Assembly (NCBI RefSeq): GCF_003173575.1
Contig: NZ_QGNY01000006.1
Span: 124,001 to 188,000, forward strand
Length of the DNA stretch: 64,000 nucleotides
Reading direction: 5' to 3'
DNA from: Pedobacter paludis
Lineage (GTDB): Bacteria; Bacteroidota; Bacteroidia; Sphingobacteriales; Sphingobacteriaceae
How positions within the stretch are numbered: position 1 is the stretch's first letter; every line of letters begins with the position of its first letter. Under the pieces are notes generated by a model, which searched no databases, was not told the origin of the DNA, and saw only the letters and a list, made by a program, of their open reading frames with translations. Below, in pieces: positions 18,562 to 28,681 of the stretch. Both the position numbers and the translations under genes were made by a program.

Positions 18562-19029
18562 CTACCTCAATCTTTCAGCAGAACGGATTAATCTTTCATC
18601 TTTATTGATTCCAAAAATAGCTAGAACACAAAATAAAATGGCTATCGCTGGTAAATAGGCGCCCGCCCCAAAACTTGCTCCTTCTAAACCTCCAGGAATT
18701 TTTTTTGCGTATACACTACACCAAAACGCAAAACCACCAATAGCTGCAATGGTAAAAATGATGATTCGTTTTTGGAGACTTCTTCTTTTGAAATTAAAAA
18801 TATTCATTAGGCACATAAAAGCCACAGCAATATTTGTGATAAGTAAAGGCATAAAAGACTGAACTTTTAATTCTGTTCCTGTTTTTGCAGAAAGCGTTTG
18901 GTATAAGCCATTGGTATAAATTTCAGATTCAGCCCCACTTATTTCTTTAGTTGTAATTGGCAAAAACAACATTAAAATAAGTGTGATAGTTGCTAAAAAA
19001 AGCCAGATGGATTGTATTCTTTGTATCAT
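18562..19029 (-). CDS. DUF4293-family integral membrane protein
   Basis: 155 aa with the Bacteroidota-specific DUF4293 pattern: an N-terminal MIQRIQSIWLFLA and four predicted membrane helices (about residues 8-27, 57-78, 88-107, 122-142). An exposed loop lies between the first two. Function is unknown. Its stop is 23 nt upstream of the start of the pseudouridine-synthase-like gene on the same strand, so the two may be cotranscribed. Confidence 0.8.
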   Translation of the reverse strand: MIQRIQSIWLFLATITLILMLFLPITTKEISGAESEIYTNGLYQTLSAKTGTELKVQSFMPLLITNIAVAFMCLMNIFNFKRRSLQKRIIIFTIAAIGGFAFWCSVYAKKIPGGLEGASFGAGAYLPAIAILFCVLAIFGINKDERLIRSAERLR

Positions 19030-19119
19030 GTTAATTTAATAATTAAGGCAAACTTACTTCTTTTATTTAAAGGATAAAAGAACCAGAAATAAGGAACATT
19101 GTTTTAACATACAAAATCT

Positions 19120-19199
19120 ATATTTTTTACTCTTTCAACCTTGCTCTCTGTTCCATAATCTTTATTCTTTGATCCTTTATCTTTGCTCTTTCATCCTTG
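19120..19199. repeat. Degenerate CTTT-word array upstream of truA
   Basis: Variants of CTTTGATCCTTTAT, CTTTGCTCTTT and CTTTCATCCTTG repeat through the 80 bp before truA. This gap holds no gene. Confidence 0.45.
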
Positions 19200-19226
19200 C
19201 GCACTAAACCGTACTTTTGCATCGCT

Positions 19227-19979
19227 TTGAGTAAAAAAAGATATTTCATACAACTTTCTTATGATGGCAGCTTATATCACGGCTGGCAGATTCAGCCTAA
19301 TGCAATAACTGTTCAAGAATTGTTGGATAAAGCGATGTCTACCTATTTTAGGCAAACCATAGAAACCTTGGGTTGCGGCAGAACAGATGCAGGTGTACAC
19401 GCCACCGATTTTTATGCGCATTTCGATGTAGAAAATATTAATGAAGAAAAAGTGCTAAAATCTGTAGCTGGGATAAACGCCATGTTGCCCTATCAAATTG
19501 CTGCTAAAACTGTAATTCCAGTAAAGGATGAAGCACATGCAAGGTTCGATGCTGTAGCTAGGGCTTATAAGTATTACGTTCATTTTGAAAAAGATCCATT
19601 TAAAGTAAACCGATCTTGGCTCCTCAAAGATAAATTGGATGTCAACTTAATGAATAAAGCAGCTGAACAATTGTTAAATTACACTGATTTTTCTTGCTTT
19701 AGTAAATCAAATACACAAACCTTTACCAATAACTGCAAGATTACCAAAGCTGTTTTTGAAGAGACTGACAATGGTTTGGTTTTCACTATTCAGGCCGACC
19801 GTTTTTTAAGAAACATGGTGCGGGCAATTATGGGAACCTTGGTTAGAATAGGAAAAGGTGAAATAGATTTAGACGATTTTAAAGCAATAATAGAAAGCAA
19901 AAATCGCAGTAAAGCCGGTCAGTCGGTGCCTGCTTGTGGTTTGTATTTGGTTAAAGTAGAATATCCTTATTTAGTTTAA
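19227..19979 (+). CDS. truA: tRNA pseudouridine(38-40) synthase TruA
   Basis: Converts uridines 38-40 of the tRNA anticodon arm to pseudouridine. The catalytic Asp54 is in GCGRTDAGVHA, and later boxes include ARFDAVARAYKYYVHF, FRNMVRAIMGTLV and AGQSVPACGLYLVKVEYP. The frame is open from a TTG at 19197, but a TACTTTTG -7-like element at 19212-19219 lies inside that extension. I therefore place the start at the TTG at 19227, giving MSKKRYFIQLSYDG and 250 aa. This would make the mRNA nearly leaderless. It is followed by an ABC exporter gene. Confidence 0.92.
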   Translation: MSKKRYFIQLSYDGSLYHGWQIQPNAITVQELLDKAMSTYFRQTIETLGCGRTDAGVHATDFYAHFDVENINEEKVLKSVAGINAMLPYQIAAKTVIPVKDEAHARFDAVARAYKYYVHFEKDPFKVNRSWLLKDKLDVNLMNKAAEQLLNYTDFSCFSKSNTQTFTNNCKITKAVFEETDNGLVFTIQADRFLRNMVRAIMGTLVRIGKGEIDLDDFKAIIESKNRSKAGQSVPACGLYLVKVEYPYLV

Positions 19980-20065
19980 TTGACAAATTGCTTAACTGGT
20001 TAATTGATAAATTAACCAATAAAGCGATTATCCAATTAATACAATTTAAACAGTTAAACGAAAAA

Positions 20066-21838
20066 ATGGCAGTAACAGGCGACGTATATAACACAGGATT
20101 ACTGAAGCGTATTTTTCAATATGTAAAGCCTTATCGTGCCGTTTTTGTGTGGTCGGTAATTTTAACCATTTTGCTGGCAGCAATTTCTCCAGTCCGTCCG
20201 TTTTTAATTAAATATACACTTGATCATTACATTTTAACGGGTAAATATTCGGGTTTGGTAAACATGACCATCTTAATGATCTTTATGTTGATCCTCCAAA
20301 CTTTAATTCAGTATAACCACACCCTATTAACCAATACATTGGGGCAATCGGTTATTAGAGATTTAAGGATTCGCGTTTTTAACCACATTACAAATCTGCG
20401 TCTTAAATATTTCGATAAAACGCCAATTGGACAATTGATTACACGTACGGTTTCTGATCTGGAAACCATTGCCGATATCTTTTCCGAGGGATTGATTTCG
20501 ATGATTGGCGATACCCTGCAGGTTGTTGTAATTGTTGGTGTAATGTTGTACACCGATTGGGAATTAAGCTTAGTGGTGCTTTTGCCTATTCCGCTTTTAA
20601 TCATCGCGACCAGAAAATTTCAAAAGGCAATCAAGGTATCGTTTCAGGAAATTAGGAACGAAGTTTCAAATTTAAATACCTTTTTACAAGAGCATATTAC
20701 AGGCGTTTCAATTGTTCAGTATTTTGCAAGAGAAAAGCAGGAGTATAGAAAATTTAACGCCATCAATAAACGCTATCGTGATGCAAATATCCGCTCAAAC
20801 TGGTATTATTCTATCTTTTTCCCAGTTGTAGAGTTAATTTCGGCAATGTCATTGGGTTTATTGGTTTGGTACGGTTCAAAAAGTATTTTGACTAAACCGC
20901 TTGATGTAACGCCTGGCACCATAACGCAGTTTATAATGTATTTGGGAATGGTTTTTACGCCAATTCGCCAACTGGCTGATAAATTTAATACCCTTCAAAT
21001 GGGAATGGTTGGTGCCGAGCGGGTTTTCAAAGTGTTGGATACCGATGAGAGTACGCCAAATTTGGGCACACAAAAACCCGAAAAACTGGAAGGAAATATT
21101 CAGTTTAAAAGCGTTTGGTTTGCTTATAATGAGGATAACTATGTATTAAAGGATTTAACTTTTGAAGTAAAATCCGGACAAACCATCGCCTTGGTTGGTG
21201 CTACAGGAGCTGGAAAATCCTCAACCATAAATATCCTGAATCGATTTTATGAAGTTAAAAAAGGCGAGATTACAGTTGATGGGATTCAGATTGAAGATTT
21301 GGAGCTTGATTATTTGCGCAGCCATATCGCTACCGTGCTTCAAGATGTGTTTTTATTTTCAGATACGATTTTAAACAACATCACTTTAAACAATCCAGAA
21401 ATTACCATTGAAGAAGTTGTAAACGCAGCGAAGAAAGTTGGTGCCCACGATTTTATCGAGCGTTTACCGGGCGGTTACCAATATAATGTAATGGAAAGAG
21501 GCGCAACGCTTTCTGCAGGTCAGGCACAATTAATTTCTTTTATTAGAGCGCTGGTTCACAATCCGACCATTTTAGTTTTAGATGAAGCTACCTCGTCCGT
21601 AGATACGGAAACCGAACTGCTCATCCAAAGAGCAATTGATAGTTTAATGGAGGGCAGAACATCAATTGTGATTGCCCATCGCTTATCTACCATTCAAAAG
21701 GCCGATCAGATTATTGTACTGGATAAGGGTGAGATAAAGGAGCGGGGAACACATCAACAGTTATTAAAGATAAACGGCTATTATAAAAAGCTTTACGATC
21801 TGCAATTCTCATCCGAAGGGATTGCAAAAAGTTCGTAA
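20066..21838 (+). CDS. ABC exporter, fused membrane and ATPase domains (MsbA/MdlB type)
   Basis: Half-transporter expected to work as a dimer. Six membrane helices fill residues 1-300. The ATPase domain has Walker A GATGAGKS (378-385), Walker B ILVLDEATSS and the H-loop IAHRLST. The signature reads LSAGQ where LSGGQ is canonical, a common variant in this subfamily. The frame opens at TTG 19988, but the first 26 residues come from a low-complexity leader, so ATG 20066 (MAVTGDVYNTG) is preferred. The substrate is unknown. Lipid or drug export is typical for the family. Confidence 0.9.
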   Translation: MAVTGDVYNTGLLKRIFQYVKPYRAVFVWSVILTILLAAISPVRPFLIKYTLDHYILTGKYSGLVNMTILMIFMLILQTLIQYNHTLLTNTLGQSVIRDLRIRVFNHITNLRLKYFDKTPIGQLITRTVSDLETIADIFSEGLISMIGDTLQVVVIVGVMLYTDWELSLVVLLPIPLLIIATRKFQKAIKVSFQEIRNEVSNLNTFLQEHITGVSIVQYFAREKQEYRKFNAINKRYRDANIRSNWYYSIFFPVVELISAMSLGLLVWYGSKSILTKPLDVTPGTITQFIMYLGMVFTPIRQLADKFNTLQMGMVGAERVFKVLDTDESTPNLGTQKPEKLEGNIQFKSVWFAYNEDNYVLKDLTFEVKSGQTIALVGATGAGKSSTINILNRFYEVKKGEITVDGIQIEDLELDYLRSHIATVLQDVFLFSDTILNNITLNNPEITIEEVVNAAKKVGAHDFIERLPGGYQYNVMERGATLSAGQAQLISFIRALVHNPTILVLDEATSSVDTETELLIQRAIDSLMEGRTSIVIAHRLSTIQKADQIIVLDKGEIKERGTHQQLLKINGYYKKLYDLQFSSEGIAKSS

Positions 21839-21850
21839 AAATGTTTATGT

Positions 21851-22462
21851 TTGGTTTCCCAACAAACTCAATTTTTGGAATCCTCAGGAAACAGTGCAAA
21901 CGAAAATTCACTTTTTGACTTATTAAAGCAAGGAGACGAGGATGCTTTTGGTAAAATTTATAAACTTTATTGGACAGATTTATACAATTCTGCATATAAA
22001 CGATTACCAGAAAAGGAGCGTTGCCAAGATATTATTCAAAATGTTTTCACCGACCTCTGGAATAGAAGAACAGAGCTAGATTTAAATAATCCGACAGCTT
22101 ATCTTCATACTGCAGTTCGTTTTCAGGTATTAAAACATATAGCCAGAAATCCGAAAGGCAATGTTTTTGCCCATTCTATAGAAGCTGAATTGATTTCTCC
22201 TTTAAAAACCGATGGAGCTTTATTGGAGCGTGAAGTGAAGATTTTGATCGAGCGTTTTATTAAAGCCCTGCCGGAAAAAAGGAGAAAAATATTTTTACTG
22301 CACTATTACGAGGGTTTAACAACGGCTAAAATTTCTACACAGTTAAATATTTCTCAAAAAACTGTTCAAAACCAACTAACAACCGCTACGCATGCTTTAA
22401 AATTTAAATTAACGCATATGTTTTTGCTATTGTTCGCTTTTATTTGGTGCTTTATTAGATAA
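21851..22462 (+). CDS. ECF RNA polymerase sigma factor, FecI-like (locus A)
   Basis: Sigma-70 region 2 (about residues 25-95, DAFGKIYKLYWTDLYNSAYKRL, then CQDIIQNVFTDLW) and region 4 (about 135-185, LPEKRRKIFLLHYYEGLTTAKISTQL). Activated by FecR and an STN-bearing SusC when substrate binds outside. The last ~20 residues (THMFLLLFAFIWCFIR) form a hydrophobic segment that could anchor it to the membrane. The start is uncertain: TTG 21851 adds about 20 residues before the conserved region, and no ATG lies between. The order FecI-FecR-SusC-SusD is the usual one for regulated uptake loci in this phylum. Confidence 0.88.
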   Translation: MVSQQTQFLESSGNSANENSLFDLLKQGDEDAFGKIYKLYWTDLYNSAYKRLPEKERCQDIIQNVFTDLWNRRTELDLNNPTAYLHTAVRFQVLKHIARNPKGNVFAHSIEAELISPLKTDGALLEREVKILIERFIKALPEKRRKIFLLHYYEGLTTAKISTQLNISQKTVQNQLTTATHALKFKLTHMFLLLFAFIWCFIR

Positions 22463-22534
22463 GTTTCACTCCTAAATTTAACTTTCTGTATTTTTTTTAA
22501 AATTCTTTTGGGATATTTTATTGTTTCTGGTACA

Positions 22535-22545
22535 TATATGTAAAA
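22535..22545 (+). promoter_or_regulatory. TATATGTAAAA box upstream of fecR (locus A)
   Basis: This 11-mer is identical to one at 39708-39718 before the locus B hydrolase gene. Here it is preceded by TAC, making the palindrome TACATATATGTA, and ends 9 nt before the fecR ATG. It may be the -10 region of an ECF promoter. Confidence 0.35.
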
Positions 22546-22554
22546 GCCAGAAAA

Positions 22555-23733
22555 ATGAACGCCTTCAATAACAAAAAAGAACTGCAGAAAATTATCGAAC
22601 GCTATGTCTCTGGTGAGGCAACAGCCGAGGAAATCTTATTTGTTGAAGAATATTATAATTATCTCACCAAAAACGAAAATGTTCTGGATTCGGTTAGCCA
22701 GGCAGAACTTACGGCACTAGAAGAAAGCAATTTTAAGGCAATTCAATCGAAAATTTCGGGTTCAAAAAGGCATAAAATTATTCCTTTTTTAAGATATGTA
22801 GCGGCGGCCGTAATCTTACTTCTTGTTTCTTCAACGCTTTACTTCGCCTTAAATAGAAACCGATTATCAACAGCGAATAACTTAACAAAAAATAAAGTTT
22901 TGGATGTTCTTCCGGGAACCGACAAGGCAATTTTAACCCTTTCTGATGGTTCGAAAGTGGTTTTAGATAATCAAACTGCATCTAATATTAGTGATCGCGA
23001 TGGTTTAAAAATCTCTAAAACAAAAGATGGACAGTTAATTTATACCATTCTAAACCAAGAAAACTTAAGCAATAAAAAAGCCATAGCTTATAATACCATC
23101 CAAACCCCAAAAGGCGGCCAATATCAAATTATTCTACCTGATGGAACCAAGGTTTGGCTAAACGCGGCTTCCACTCTAAAATATCCTGAAGTGTTTGTTG
23201 GAAATGAGCGAAGAGTCGAATTAACAGGTGAAGCCTACTTCGAAGTTGCTAAAAATAAAGCCATGCCTTTTCATGTAAAAAATGAGAGCCAGGATGTAGA
23301 AGTTCTCGGTACGCATTTCAATATAAATGGCTATATGGATGAAAAAACCATTAAAACCACCTTATTAGAAGGCAGTGTTAAAGTGAGCAATGGCAAATCG
23401 AGCAAAATATTAAAGCCCGGCGATCAATCCATTGCGGGTATCTCGGAAAACTCGAGCATTCAATTGGTGCATAATATTGATACTGATGATGAAACCGCCT
23501 GGAAAAACGGATTATTCCAATTTAGCAATGAAGGTTTAAAAACAATTCTCAATCAGCTGGAGCGCTGGTACGACATCAAAATCGATTACAGCTCGGTGCC
23601 AGATAAGCGATATAACGGTATGGTGCCAAGAAAGGCAAAGCTATCTGAAGTGTTAAAAATGCTAGAATTAACCGGAAATATAAAATTTGAAATTGTAGAA
23701 GGGAGACAACTAAAAGTGCTACAAGAGAAATAA
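22555..23733 (+). CDS. FecR-family anti-sigma factor (locus A)
   Basis: Inner-membrane signal transducer of 392 aa. The cytoplasmic N-terminal part (about 1-75) should bind the FecI sigma. One membrane helix follows (about 77-98, FLRYVAAAVILLLVSSTLYF). The periplasmic FecR domain (about 180-285, TPKGGQYQIILPDGTKVWLNA, then GEAYFEVA) precedes a C-terminal secretin/TonB-short-type domain (about 310-390). It relays substrate sensing from the STN domain of the SusC encoded next. Confidence 0.93.
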   Translation: MNAFNNKKELQKIIERYVSGEATAEEILFVEEYYNYLTKNENVLDSVSQAELTALEESNFKAIQSKISGSKRHKIIPFLRYVAAAVILLLVSSTLYFALNRNRLSTANNLTKNKVLDVLPGTDKAILTLSDGSKVVLDNQTASNISDRDGLKISKTKDGQLIYTILNQENLSNKKAIAYNTIQTPKGGQYQIILPDGTKVWLNAASTLKYPEVFVGNERRVELTGEAYFEVAKNKAMPFHVKNESQDVEVLGTHFNINGYMDEKTIKTTLLEGSVKVSNGKSSKILKPGDQSIAGISENSSIQLVHNIDTDDETAWKNGLFQFSNEGLKTILNQLERWYDIKIDYSSVPDKRYNGMVPRKAKLSEVLKMLELTGNIKFEIVEGRQLKVLQEK

Positions 23734-23819
23734 GCTCTTGCTTGAATATCAGTGTCCGATTGTTTTAAACAATCAAACAAACTAACTAATCAATTTAACC
23801 ATTAAACCAAACTGAATGT

Positions 23820-26800
23820 ATGAACTTTTACACTCAAAGTAATAATCCTTTGGCCACCAAGCCTATGGGGTTTATTGCAAATTATTTTAACCAACAATTT
23901 ATTAGGGCTATGAAACTTTTTATTATTCTAATGACTGTTCTTTGCGTTCAGGTTAGTGCTTCGGCATTTTCGCAACGCATAAATATTAGCCAGAAAAACA
24001 AACCTTTAGAACAGGTTTTAAAAGAAATTAAACGACAAACTGGATATTTCTTTCTTTATGATTCTGACTTAATCAAACAAAAATCTAGGCCGGTAACCAT
24101 CGATTTAAAAAATGCGGAAATTAAAGAGGTTTTGGCACAGACTTTAAAAGCCCAACCATTTAGCTGGGAGATTAAGGAAAATACCATTCTTATTATGCCT
24201 GTTGCAAACGGAAATTTGGAAAACCTGAAATCAATTGATGTTTCTGGAAAAATTACCGATGAAAACGGTACGCCAATGCCAGGTGCTTCTGTAAAGGTTA
24301 AAGGCCAATCGGCAGTAACTGTTGCAGATTACAACGGAAATTTCACTTTAAGAAATGTAGATGAAAACGCAATTTTGGTTATTTCTTATATCGGTTATGC
24401 AGATAAGGAAGTCTTGGCGAAAACTCAACTGGGTTCTATTAAATTAACGCCATCTGCAGGAAACTTAACGGATGTGGTCGTAACTGGATATACCAATTAT
24501 ACTAAATCTCAATCTGCTGCAGCAAGTTCATTGGTATCGGCTGATAAAATCAATGATGTTCCGGGTTTAACCTTAGATCAAATTTTGCAAGGACGTGTTC
24601 CGGGGATGAGTGTAATCTCCACATCTGGTCAGCCTGGTCAAAGCGCATCAGTTGTTATTCGCGGTATTGGCAGTGTTAACGGTTCTTCTACACCACTATT
24701 TGTTTTGGATGGAGTGCCTATTGAAGCTGGTTATTTCCAAACGATCAATCCAGAAGACATTGAATCTGCAACCATTCTGAAAGATGCCTCTGCTAAGGCT
24801 TTATATGGATCTCGCGGTTCGAATGGGGTAATTGTTTTAACTTCTAAAAAAGGAAAATCAGGTAGATTAGCAGTTGATTACAGTTCTCAATATGGTTTTT
24901 CTAACCTGAGTAGACCAAACTTTGAAATGATGAACGCAGAACAACGTTTACAGTTTGAGGAGGAAATTGGTGTAAGTTTTGGCCGTAACCTGGGCCCTGG
25001 CTGGACATACTCACCAAAAAATCCAACCTATGCTGCAGGTACAAATGCAACCCGTGCCCGTGCTGATTTTATTATCGATAGTTTAAAACAAATTAATACA
25101 GACTGGAGAGATATTTTCTTCCAAAGAGGAAAATTTCAAGAACATCAGGTAAGCATTAGCGGTGGAAACGAAAAGTTGCGCTTTTACAATTCACTAAACT
25201 ACTATAGCCAAGAAGGTGTTGCAAAACGTACTGGCTTAGATCGTTATTCATTAAGAAGTAATTTAGATTTTAATGATGGTAAATTTAGCGGAAGCACCAA
25301 TTTATCGGTAGGCTATTCTCAATCCAGCTTTACTGAAGGTGAAGGCTCAACAAGTGCAGGAACAGCCATGTCGGCAGTTTATTATGCATTACCTTACGAA
25401 AGTCCGTATGCCTACGATGGAACGTTGGTTCATCCAGGAAATAGATCTCAATATTTTATTTTAGATCAACGAGAAGGTAGTCAGGCTTTAGAACGTTTAT
25501 TAAATTCGTCTGATAAGACAGATCAGTTAAAATCCATCATCAGCACATCATTTGCTTATCAGATTTTACCAGAATTAAAGGTCACAACTCGTGCTGGGAT
25601 TGATTATAGACAATCAACCGATCAACAATTTGTTAATCCAGATTCGTACTATGGATCTAGAAGCGTGGCGAATACTTTAGGTGGAAAGGGCCGTTTAACC
25701 GATGCAAGCAGAAGAAACTTCAATATTATTTCTACTACAGGCTTAACCTACGCAAAGAAGTTTAACGACGTTCATGATTTTGAAGCTTCTTCCTACTATG
25801 AATACGTTTACAACAATTATAACTCTTTTGGATTCAGTGCTTATGGTATTGATGGACGTTTACCTGAAACTCCAGCGGGAGCTACAAATGGAAGCGCTAC
25901 TTACTTGCCATCTACAACAGGTAGTAAAACTAAAAGTGCTTTAGCGTCGTTTATGGGCGTTGCCAGATATACTTACAATAACAAGTATACCGTTACAGGA
26001 AGTTACCGTTATGATGGATCGACTAGAGTTGCTCCAGAAAATAAATGGCATGGCTTTTACTCATTCGGCGCAAGTTGGGATGCGAAAAAAGAAGATTTCT
26101 TACAGAAATCTGATTTAATTTCTGATTTAAAAATCCGTGGAAGTTACGGTATTACTGCAAGTCCTTTCGGTGGCGATTTTATTTATCTGCCAACTTATAC
26201 CGTTGGAACAAGTTACGGAGGTGTAGCGGCAATTCGTCCATCAACGGCTGGAAACGCTGGTTTCGACTGGGAATATGTTAAAGAATCGAACGTAGGTTTT
26301 GATTTGGCAATGTTTAAAAATAGATTACGCATTACTGCAGATTACTATTATAAACTAACCACCAATATGTTTATCGATCAACCACCATCTGCAACATCTG
26401 GTTTCTCATTGTTGAGCCTAAGTTCTGGAAAAATGAGAAATAAAGGTATTGAGTTCGAAGTGAGTGGCGACGTAATCAAAACTCAGGATTTTATGTGGTC
26501 TATTGGTGTTAACGCAGGTTACAACAAAAACAAAATTCTTCACGTAACCGATATTACAGATTCTTATCCAGATGGAGATACCCGAATTTTGCAGGTTGGA
26601 TTACCTTATGGAACGTATTACGCACCAGATTGGGCAGGTGTAAACCCTCAAACAGGAGATGCGCAATATTATAATTTAGATGGTTCGATAACCACAACTT
26701 ATAATGTAAATACACAAAGCACAACCAATTCGGGTAGTTTATATCCAACCTTTACGGGTGGTTTCAATACATCGTTAAGTTATAAAGGCATTACAGCTTC

Positions 26801-27224
26801 GGCCTTGTTCTCATTCGTATCTAACGTTATGCGCTGGAACAATGAAGATTTTTATAACGAAAATCAACGTTACGCTACAAGTAACCAAACCGTGAGAATG
26901 TTGGAAAACAGATGGCAGCAACCTGGCGATACAGGCAATGACGCAATATTGCAAAGATTTGATGTACCAAGAAACTTTACCTCAAAAGACATTCAGGATG
27001 CATCTTTCTTAAGATTAAGAAATGTAAATATTGGTTATTCTTTGCCAAAAAGCTTACTAGAAAAAACTAAAATAATTAAAGGTGTTAAAATCTTCGTTCA
27101 AGGGCAAAACTTATTTACCTGGACAAAATGGAGAGGTTTAGATCCTGAAAATAATGCAGTTTATGGTCGTTTCCAATATCCGAATACCAGAACGTATACT
27201 GCAGGTCTTAATGTTAACTTTTAA
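23820..27224 (+). CDS. STN-domain SusC/RagA-family TonB-linked transporter (locus A)
   Basis: 1134-aa outer-membrane importer. A long N-terminal leader contains the signal peptide (MKLFIILMTV at about residue 31). Then come an STN signalling domain (about 53-128, LEQVLKEIKRQTGYFFLYD), a CarboxypepD_reg-like domain (about 138-215), a TonB-box-like DVVVTGY, the plug (about 225-345) and the barrel. The STN domain should contact FecR in the periplasm, so this protein both imports and reports substrate. With SusD (11 nt downstream) and the cyanophycinase/isoaspartyl-peptidase genes, the likely cargo is cyanophycin fragments or other beta-aspartyl peptides. This is inferred from context. Confidence 0.92.
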   Translation: MNFYTQSNNPLATKPMGFIANYFNQQFIRAMKLFIILMTVLCVQVSASAFSQRINISQKNKPLEQVLKEIKRQTGYFFLYDSDLIKQKSRPVTIDLKNAEIKEVLAQTLKAQPFSWEIKENTILIMPVANGNLENLKSIDVSGKITDENGTPMPGASVKVKGQSAVTVADYNGNFTLRNVDENAILVISYIGYADKEVLAKTQLGSIKLTPSAGNLTDVVVTGYTNYTKSQSAAASSLVSADKINDVPGLTLDQILQGRVPGMSVISTSGQPGQSASVVIRGIGSVNGSSTPLFVLDGVPIEAGYFQTINPEDIESATILKDASAKALYGSRGSNGVIVLTSKKGKSGRLAVDYSSQYGFSNLSRPNFEMMNAEQRLQFEEEIGVSFGRNLGPGWTYSPKNPTYAAGTNATRARADFIIDSLKQINTDWRDIFFQRGKFQEHQVSISGGNEKLRFYNSLNYYSQEGVAKRTGLDRYSLRSNLDFNDGKFSGSTNLSVGYSQSSFTEGEGSTSAGTAMSAVYYALPYESPYAYDGTLVHPGNRSQYFILDQREGSQALERLLNSSDKTDQLKSIISTSFAYQILPELKVTTRAGIDYRQSTDQQFVNPDSYYGSRSVANTLGGKGRLTDASRRNFNIISTTGLTYAKKFNDVHDFEASSYYEYVYNNYNSFGFSAYGIDGRLPETPAGATNGSATYLPSTTGSKTKSALASFMGVARYTYNNKYTVTGSYRYDGSTRVAPENKWHGFYSFGASWDAKKEDFLQKSDLISDLKIRGSYGITASPFGGDFIYLPTYTVGTSYGGVAAIRPSTAGNAGFDWEYVKESNVGFDLAMFKNRLRITADYYYKLTTNMFIDQPPSATSGFSLLSLSSGKMRNKGIEFEVSGDVIKTQDFMWSIGVNAGYNKNKILHVTDITDSYPDGDTRILQVGLPYGTYYAPDWAGVNPQTGDAQYYNLDGSITTTYNVNTQSTTNSGSLYPTFTGGFNTSLSYKGITASALFSFVSNVMRWNNEDFYNENQRYATSNQTVRMLENRWQQPGDTGNDAILQRFDVPRNFTSKDIQDASFLRLRNVNIGYSLPKSLLEKTKIIKGVKIFVQGQNLFTWTKWRGLDPENNAVYGRFQYPNTRTYTAGLNVNF

Positions 27225-27235
27225 TATTTACAGCA

Positions 27236-28627
27236 ATGATTAATAAAATATATCAAAAATACACGCTTATATTTTCCTTGTTGATTTTAACTGCGTCGTG
27301 TACCAAATTGGATTTTACACCATCAGATACAATTTCACCAGATAAAGCATTTAGAAACATAAGCGATATTAACTTAGGCGTTTTGGGTGCCTATGCACTT
27401 TTAGATGGTACTACAATTGGAGTCGTTTCTACCGTTTCTGATGAAGCAACCTTCCCTACAGAAAACACAGTTGGCAACAGTGATGCTTTTAGATGGTTGT
27501 ATACCGCCGGAAGTGGTTCCGTAACTTCACTTTATGCAAACAACTATACGGCGATTGATCGCATCAACAGAACGTTGGCCGGTTTAGATGCCTTAACTTT
27601 AACAGGAGCAGATTTGGCAACTGGAAACCGCTACCGTGGTGAGTTATTGGCTTTACGTGCCTATTTTCACTTTGAGCTTTTACGCAGTTATGCATCATCG
27701 TATCAAACGGGCGCACTTGGTGTTCCTTACATGAAAATTTCCGCCATTATTTATCCAGCTAGGGATAATTTTGAGGTTGTAGTTGCCAATGCAAAGGCAG
27801 ATTTAGTTGCTGCTAAACCATTAATCCCGACAACCTTTACAGATAAAACCAGAATCACTAAAGCTGCGGTTTCGGCCATTCAGGCAAGATTGGCATTATA
27901 TGAGAAAAACTGGGCTGATGCGATTACTTATTCAAACGAAGTTATTGCAACTTATCCATTGGCAACAAAAGCACAATTTCCAGGCATCTGGACCGATGCA
28001 AACGACAATGAAGTGGTTTGGAAAGCTAAACGTGTAGGTACTACTGATTCTAGACTCGGTGATTTTTATTATCGCCAAACTGGAGGTATTGTTTTATATG
28101 CACCAGCTTTTAAATTGATTAACACTTTTGATAAAGTAAATGATTTGCGTTACACAGCCTACATAAAATTTGATGCTACACGTACGGGTACAAAATCTCA
28201 ATATCTGGTTAACAAATACATTGGAGGAACATCAACTGCTCCAGGGTTAACAGATATTAAATTGTTCCGTACCGGAGAAATGTATTTAATAAAGGCCGAA
28301 GCTGAAGCAGAATCTACTGGTGATGCCGCTGGCGATTTAAACGCATTACGTGCAGCCAGAATAAACGGTTATGTTAATGCAACCTTTGCTGATAAAGCTA
28401 CGCTAATCACAGCAATTCTTGATGAACGTTATAAAGAACTTGCTTTTGAAGGTCACCGTTTCTTCGATTTAAAAAGAAGAAACCTGCCTGTACAGCGTTT
28501 AGCTGCTGATGCCGTAAATGCATCAGGCGCAGTAACTTTACCTACTACGCAGGCACAATATTCATTGCCGATTCCAGCATTGGAAATTTCGGTGAATAAA
28601 AATACAGTCCAAAACCCAAATTACTAG
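27236..28627 (+). CDS. SusD/RagB-family lipoprotein (locus A)
   Basis: 463 aa, lipobox Cys22 (LTASCTKLD). It shows the SusD pattern: a TPR-like helical region with RYRGELLALRAYFHFELLRSYA, and the C-terminal ILDERYKELAFEGHRFFDLKRRNLP followed by the PIPALEISVNKN motif. It acts as the substrate-binding lid of the SusC barrel. The next gene is a lipoprotein cyanophycinase, separated by a stem-loop at 28636-28667. Confidence 0.93.
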   Translation: MINKIYQKYTLIFSLLILTASCTKLDFTPSDTISPDKAFRNISDINLGVLGAYALLDGTTIGVVSTVSDEATFPTENTVGNSDAFRWLYTAGSGSVTSLYANNYTAIDRINRTLAGLDALTLTGADLATGNRYRGELLALRAYFHFELLRSYASSYQTGALGVPYMKISAIIYPARDNFEVVVANAKADLVAAKPLIPTTFTDKTRITKAAVSAIQARLALYEKNWADAITYSNEVIATYPLATKAQFPGIWTDANDNEVVWKAKRVGTTDSRLGDFYYRQTGGIVLYAPAFKLINTFDKVNDLRYTAYIKFDATRTGTKSQYLVNKYIGGTSTAPGLTDIKLFRTGEMYLIKAEAEAESTGDAAGDLNALRAARINGYVNATFADKATLITAILDERYKELAFEGHRFFDLKRRNLPVQRLAADAVNASGAVTLPTTQAQYSLPIPALEISVNKNTVQNPNY

Positions 28628-28635
28628 GGTAAACC

Positions 28636-28667
28636 ATCCAGAGGGAAAATAAATCCGCCCTCTGGAT
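28636..28667 (+). terminator. Stem-loop between susD and the cyanophycinase genes (locus A)
   Basis: ATCCAGAGGG (28636-28645) pairs perfectly with CCCTCTGGAT (28658-28667), 14 nt before the next ATG. Only a weak T-rich stretch follows, so it may be a partial terminator or an mRNA-stability element. Confidence 0.55.
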
Positions 28668-28681
28668 TTATAATTTTGAAA